Assembly: GCA_035501615.1 (NCBI GenBank)
Contig: DATJVY010000171.1
Span: 5,657-69,656 of the forward strand
Reading direction: 5' to 3'
Source of the DNA: RPRB01 sp035501615
GTDB lineage: Bacteria > Myxococcota > Myxococcia > Myxococcales > Myxococcaceae
Length of the DNA: 64,000 nt
A program made the position numbers and the translations under genes. This document shows positions 60,552 through 64,000 of the stretch, piece by piece. How positions within the stretch are numbered: position 1 is the first letter of the stretch; each line of letters starts with the position of its first letter. The notes under the pieces were generated by a model, which worked only from the letters and a program-made list of their open reading frames with translations, had not been told where the DNA came from and made no database searches.

Positions 60552-61531
60552 ACCGCAACCTGACCATCGTCCTCCTGCTGGTCATCGCCGGCTTCAGCGC
60601 CGCCGGTGTGGTGGGCTACCGGCGCACCACCGAGGCGCAGCTGCAGGCGGCGAAGGAGATCGCCGCGCTCCGTCTCAAGGCCGATGCGCTCGAGCGGGCG
60701 GGGTGGATCCGGAACAACCCCGATCCCGACGGCTACAGGAGCGACGTGAAGGGGTACCTCCGCTGGTACTTCGAGGAGGTCGCCGCGCAGCAGGCGAAGT
60801 ACGGCGGCAACCCCGCCTTCGACGACTACCTCAAGGAGATGGATGCCCAGGCAAAGGCCAAGGCCCAGCTCGAGCTTCCGCAGCTGCCCGACGGCCGCGC
60901 GCGTGGCCCGATGGCCAATCCGGTGAACCGCAAGGCCTTCTGGGAGTGGGAGAAAGCGATGTTCGATCGCATGCGCACCGGGAAGTACGCGCCGGTCCTG
61001 ACCGGGACGGACAAGGGGCTCCGGCTCGACGTCGTCTCCGCCGAGGTGGTGATGGTGGGGAACAAGCCGAAGATCCGCTTCCCGATCGTGCTCTGGGGCG
61101 CCCAGCGGGAGGTCAAGGAGGAGGAGCAGCACGGGCACAAGCGGATGATGACCTGGGCGGACTTCGCGACGACCTTCCGGCTGATCGACGACAAGGGGAA
61201 GCTCTACGGAGAGATGAGCACCGGGAACCCCGGCATGCGGAACGACTTTCCGGAGCGGCTGATCGCCGAGTTCCCGCCGCAGATCGTCCTCGGCCAGTAC
61301 GAGCTCGACCCGGTGCCGGCGACCGTGAGCACCATGGAGATGCTGATCGCGGTCCGGTCACACGCGCCGACGGGCGGGGACATCAATGCCCAATACAGCT
61401 GGAAGCTCCCCGTCCCGGACGACTGGAAGCTGAAGCCCGGCGAGACCTGGGAGGGGGCGACGGTCACCACGCGGAGCGAGGAGGAGATCGACCCCGCGAT
61501 GGCCGCTCGCAAGGAGAAGGAGAAGAGGTAG
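60548..61531 (+). CDS. membrane-anchored hypothetical protein, last gene of the exporter/DUF692 operon
   Basis: A 327-residue protein with one N-terminal helix (LTIVLLLVIAGFSAAGVVGY), a short coiled coil (TEAQLQAAKEIAALRLKADA) and a large periplasmic domain with beta strands (LDVVSAEVVMVGNKPKIRF, QYSWKLPVPDDWKL). No cysteine is present, so it is not a peptide substrate of the cysteine-modifying kind. No family is recognised. The ATG overlaps the DUF692 stop, implying linked translation. It could be an anchoring or assembly factor. Confidence 0.7.
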   Translation: MNRNLTIVLLLVIAGFSAAGVVGYRRTTEAQLQAAKEIAALRLKADALERAGWIRNNPDPDGYRSDVKGYLRWYFEEVAAQQAKYGGNPAFDDYLKEMDAQAKAKAQLELPQLPDGRARGPMANPVNRKAFWEWEKAMFDRMRTGKYAPVLTGTDKGLRLDVVSAEVVMVGNKPKIRFPIVLWGAQREVKEEEQHGHKRMMTWADFATTFRLIDDKGKLYGEMSTGNPGMRNDFPERLIAEFPPQIVLGQYELDPVPATVSTMEMLIAVRSHAPTGGDINAQYSWKLPVPDDWKLKPGETWEGATVTTRSEEEIDPAMAARKEKEKR

Positions 61532-61588
61532 GTCCGGGTCGGGGCGGCCGCATCCCAGGTCGACCGCCGGAAGTCTCACGGAATTCAT

Positions 61589-61604
61589 CGTCGTCTCGAC
61601 GACG
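61589..61604. terminator. short hairpin between convergent genes
   Basis: CGTCGT (61589-61594) and ACGACG (61599-61604) with a four-base loop, in the 120-base gap between the operon end and the convergent propeller gene. No U-tract. The rest of the gap shows nothing else I can support. Confidence 0.3.
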
Positions 61605-61651
61605 GCGTGCCCAAGGTCCTCACCGCGGAACCTGGACGCGGCAGCCGTGAC

Positions 61652-63799
61652 TCACAAGACAGCGAAGTGGCTGGCCAGCCGGTGGATGGCCAGGTCGCCC
61701 GACTCGTCCAGGAGCGCGACGTCGAGGCGGGGGCTCACCGCGAGCGCACGCACCCCGCGGCCTCCGGGGAGCTCCGCCAGCACGCGACCGTTCCGTACGT
61801 CGAGCGCCCGGACCACCGGGCCGGCGGCGATCACCACCCCGTGCTCGAGTCCGGGGGGCACCGTGGCCACCGCCACGCCCGCAGCGCCGACCCGCCAGGA
61901 TGGCTTCCCGTCGCGCTGGACCCGGACTGCCGCCCCGGTGGTTCCGACCACCACCAGCTCGACGCCGGCACGCAGCACACCCACCGGGCGTTCCGGCACC
62001 GGCACCGCTCGCTGCCACACGATGCGACCGCGCACGTCGAGGCAGGCGAGGGTGGGGCGGTCCTCGTGCAGGCCAGCGATCCAGGCCCGGGCGCCCCCGG
62101 CGGTGGGCGGCGCGGCGCGCTCCAGCGGGAGCTCGGTCAGCCAGCGGACCTCTCCGAGCACGGGGTCGAGCGCGAGCAGTGCCGAGCGGTCCTCGCGCCC
62201 GAGCGGCACCAGCACCACCGGGCCCCAGGCCTGGGCCGGCCCGGTGAAGGGCAGCGGGGCGGCCACCCGGAAGCGCACGGTCCCGTCGTGCAGGTCCAGC
62301 CCGGTCAGCACCCCGGACTCGGACGCGGCGAGGACGGTGACGCCAGAGAGCGCGAGGTGCAGGCGCCGGGTGCGGGCGGGGAGGAACGACCATCGCTCGC
62401 GTCCGGTGAGGGCGTCCACCGCCCGGACGCCGCGCCGCTCGACGCCGAAGACGAGGATCTGCTCGGCCGCGATGACCACCGGATCGAGCGCTGCGCCGTC
62501 GTGCGGCTGGAACCAGCGAGGGTTCGCGTCCTGGGGGCCGTACCCGTAGAGCCTGTCCCGGGTCGCGCCCAGCGCCCGGCCATCGGGCGTCGTCGCCCCT
62601 CCGCGGGGCGTGGGGCGATGGATGCGGAGCTTGCCGTCCCATCCGAGGACGTCCATCCCCCGGTCGGACTGGAGCACGACGGCCGCCTCGGTGGCGAGCA
62701 GGGTGGCCGGGCCCGCTCCGGCGAGGCCGGGCGCCTGCGCCACCGGGAGGAACCGCAGGCGGCGCATGCTACCCTCGCGCCGGAGCGGCCGCACCGCACG
62801 GGCCGCGCGGAGAGGCCGCCGGCGCCGCGCGGGCGGGCGTTCCCTCCGGTCCGTCGGGACCGGCCGGAGGAGGGCGAGCCCGGACTCGGAGCGCGTCACG
62901 AGCTCGTCGAGGTAGGGGTTTCGCCGCTGGGTTGGGACGGCCCAGCGCACCGCACGCGCGACGGAGGCGCCGAGCGAGAGGAGCGCCCGCGCGACCTCCT
63001 CGGCCGTCCAGGGGAGGGTCTCCTTCCCCAGCGTCCAGGAGGCGCCGGTGAGCGAGACGCGGGAGGGTCCGTCCGGGAGGTGAAGGTCGACCGTGCTCAC
63101 CCCGGTGCCGAGGGCTCGCTGCACCTCCTCGCCGCAGCGGACCAGCTCCAGCACGTGGAGCAGCGCTGGTCCGCCGAGGTGCCAGCCCTCTTGAGCGCCT
63201 GAGACCCAGATGCGCCCCGATCCGAGGAGCGCGCCGAGCGCGGCGGCATGGCCGCGTGGGGCCCGCTCGAGCAGACCCGACGAATCCGCGAGCTGGAACA
63301 CGAGGCTCCTCGCCGGACCGCCGACGAGGAGCCCGAGGGGGGCCGGCGGCCGGGAGGAATGAACGCGCGAGGGAAGCCGGAGGGCCCGGAGTCGCTCCCG
63401 GACGGCGCGCTTGCTCGCGGCGGGAGCGGAGGTGGCGTCGAGGTCCGCGACGAAGGCCTCGCCCATCCGGTAGACGGCCTCGGACCACTCGGCCCAGTCG
63501 AGGCGCACGCGGCGGACGAGGCGCGCGGGGCGGGCCAGCGAAGCGATCCGGAGGGTGCAGCCGTCCTCGGTATTCTCGAGGCAGAGCACGAGGCCGGACT
63601 CGGGCAGGGAGACGTCGGCCATGGACGCGCCGCGGGCGAGCGCTCCGGTGCACCCGAGGAGGGCCTCCACGAGGGGGAGGAGCGGCTCGTCCTCGGCCCC
63701 GTCGACGAGCGCGACACCGTCCAGCTCCAGAGACACCGAATCATGCGGCGCCGAGCCGCGCTCGCGAGTCCAGCGCCTGCCGATCCGGATGCGGAGCAT
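61652..63799 (-). CDS. PQQ-like beta-propeller protein with unknown N-terminal half
   Basis: A 715-residue protein. The C-terminal half (about 355-715) has propeller blades of the PQQ/pyrrolo-quinoline-type repeat (GVRAVDALTGRERWSFLP, GLDLHDGTVRFRVAAPL, LALDPVLGEVRWLTELP, CLDVRGRIVWQRAVPV), usually a protein-protein scaffold. The N-terminal half has paired beta stretches (SVSLELDGVALVDGAEDEPL; WTLGKETLPWTAEEVARAL) and no known domain; the two are joined by an arginine-rich segment (RRERPPARRRRPLRAARAV). No signal peptide. The ATG at 63799 (MLRIRIGRRW) is chosen over a further-out frame start. Divergent from the ClpX-finger gene. Confidence 0.68.
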   Translation of the reverse strand: MLRIRIGRRWTRERGSAPHDSVSLELDGVALVDGAEDEPLLPLVEALLGCTGALARGASMADVSLPESGLVLCLENTEDGCTLRIASLARPARLVRRVRLDWAEWSEAVYRMGEAFVADLDATSAPAASKRAVRERLRALRLPSRVHSSRPPAPLGLLVGGPARSLVFQLADSSGLLERAPRGHAAALGALLGSGRIWVSGAQEGWHLGGPALLHVLELVRCGEEVQRALGTGVSTVDLHLPDGPSRVSLTGASWTLGKETLPWTAEEVARALLSLGASVARAVRWAVPTQRRNPYLDELVTRSESGLALLRPVPTDRRERPPARRRRPLRAARAVRPLRREGSMRRLRFLPVAQAPGLAGAGPATLLATEAAVVLQSDRGMDVLGWDGKLRIHRPTPRGGATTPDGRALGATRDRLYGYGPQDANPRWFQPHDGAALDPVVIAAEQILVFGVERRGVRAVDALTGRERWSFLPARTRRLHLALSGVTVLAASESGVLTGLDLHDGTVRFRVAAPLPFTGPAQAWGPVVLVPLGREDRSALLALDPVLGEVRWLTELPLERAAPPTAGGARAWIAGLHEDRPTLACLDVRGRIVWQRAVPVPERPVGVLRAGVELVVVGTTGAAVRVQRDGKPSWRVGAAGVAVATVPPGLEHGVVIAAGPVVRALDVRNGRVLAELPGGRGVRALAVSPRLDVALLDESGDLAIHRLASHFAVL

Positions 63800-63865
63800 G
63801 CGAGAGTGGGGGTGCTTCTCACGGGCGATGCCGCGCTGCAAGCGAAGTCCGGCACGGAGAGCGCA

Positions 63866-64000
63866 TGACGAAGGAAGACGCAGCTGCACCCTGCTGCTCG
63901 TTCTGCGGAAAGGCTCAGCTCGAGGTGTGGAAGCTCTTTGGAGGCCCGGCGGCCCACATCTGCAACGAGTGCGTCAAGCTCTGCAGCGACATCTTCAGCG
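63866..64000 (+). CDS. partial gene beginning with a ClpX-type zinc finger
   Basis: The first 45 residues, cut by the window end, form a ClpX C4 zinc finger: C11 and C14 in CSFCGKAQLEVWKL, then GGP and C33, C36 in HICNECVKLCSDIF. It is either ClpX itself or a shorter ClpX-finger protein; the AAA+ part that would decide lies outside. ClpX genes often follow tig and clpP, but here the upstream neighbour is divergent and different. GGAG precedes the ATG at close spacing. Confidence 0.75.

Overview
This is GC-rich (roughly 70 % by eye) Gram-negative chromosomal DNA, densely packed and with no insertion sequence, prophage, CRISPR array or rRNA. It carries many predicted lipoproteins and outer-membrane proteins, two tripartite ABC exporters, PilZ and HD-GYP proteins (c-di-GMP signalling), GTG starts and many 1-4 nt gene overlaps. 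Together these suggest a deltaproteobacterium-type organism, most likely Myxococcota near Anaeromyxobacter or Myxococcus. That placement is inferred from gene content and style, not from a marker-gene tree.

Left part (1-18.8 kb): a partial secreted protein, a PilZ protein, an NAD(P)-glutamate-type dehydrogenase and a tRNA-Thr(CGT). Then comes a four-gene DevCBA/TolC-like exporter operon on the minus strand, a MOSC-ferredoxin reductase-ferredoxin fusion, a MocR-type regulator with a repeat-rich operator region and a divergent lipoprotein. A run of envelope proteins follows: DUF1684, a small outer-membrane-like protein, a 5'-nucleotidase and a lipoprotein. A gluzincin-like protein paired with an ATP-grasp ligase and a TrmJ-like tRNA methyltransferase close the region.

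Middle (18.8-37 kb): cofactor biology. thiC sits behind a TPP riboswitch whose aptamer and Shine-Dalgarno-masking hairpin can both be read; thiO is nearby. A plus-strand run carries lpdA, lipA, a 2-oxoacid dehydrogenase E2, an unusual protein with a ClpX-type zinc finger and a P-loop, and a LipB-Nudix fusion. In other words it groups lipoate synthesis and transfer with the E2 and E3 that use lipoate. A metallo-beta-lactamase-fold hydrolase, ribA and moeA lie on the minus strand. Then come a basic-tailed protein with a possible chagasin-like end, and RNase R with a long basic tail.

Right part (37-64 kb): an amidohydrolase lipoprotein coupled to mutS2, a TPR protein, a NamZ-like muramidase, nadD, and a roughly 1000-residue gluzincin/beta-propeller/beta-barrel lipoprotein. 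These are followed by two hypothetical proteins (one DUF3052-like), an AlkB-like dioxygenase, a HabB/styrene-oxide-isomerase-like membrane protein, a DUF2520 dehydrogenase and a ClpA/ClpC-type AAA+ ATPase. An eight-gene plus-strand operon (52.4-61.5 kb) encodes a membrane protein, TolC, a MacA-like adaptor, a MacB-type ATPase, two MacB-type permeases, a divergent DUF692/MNIO-type enzyme and a membrane-anchored protein of unknown function. The window ends with a PQQ-like propeller protein divergent from a truncated ClpX-type zinc-finger gene.

The most interesting leads are the DUF692 enzyme in one transcription unit with a complete tripartite exporter, and the ClpX-finger/P-loop protein locked between the E2 gene and a LipB-Nudix fusion.
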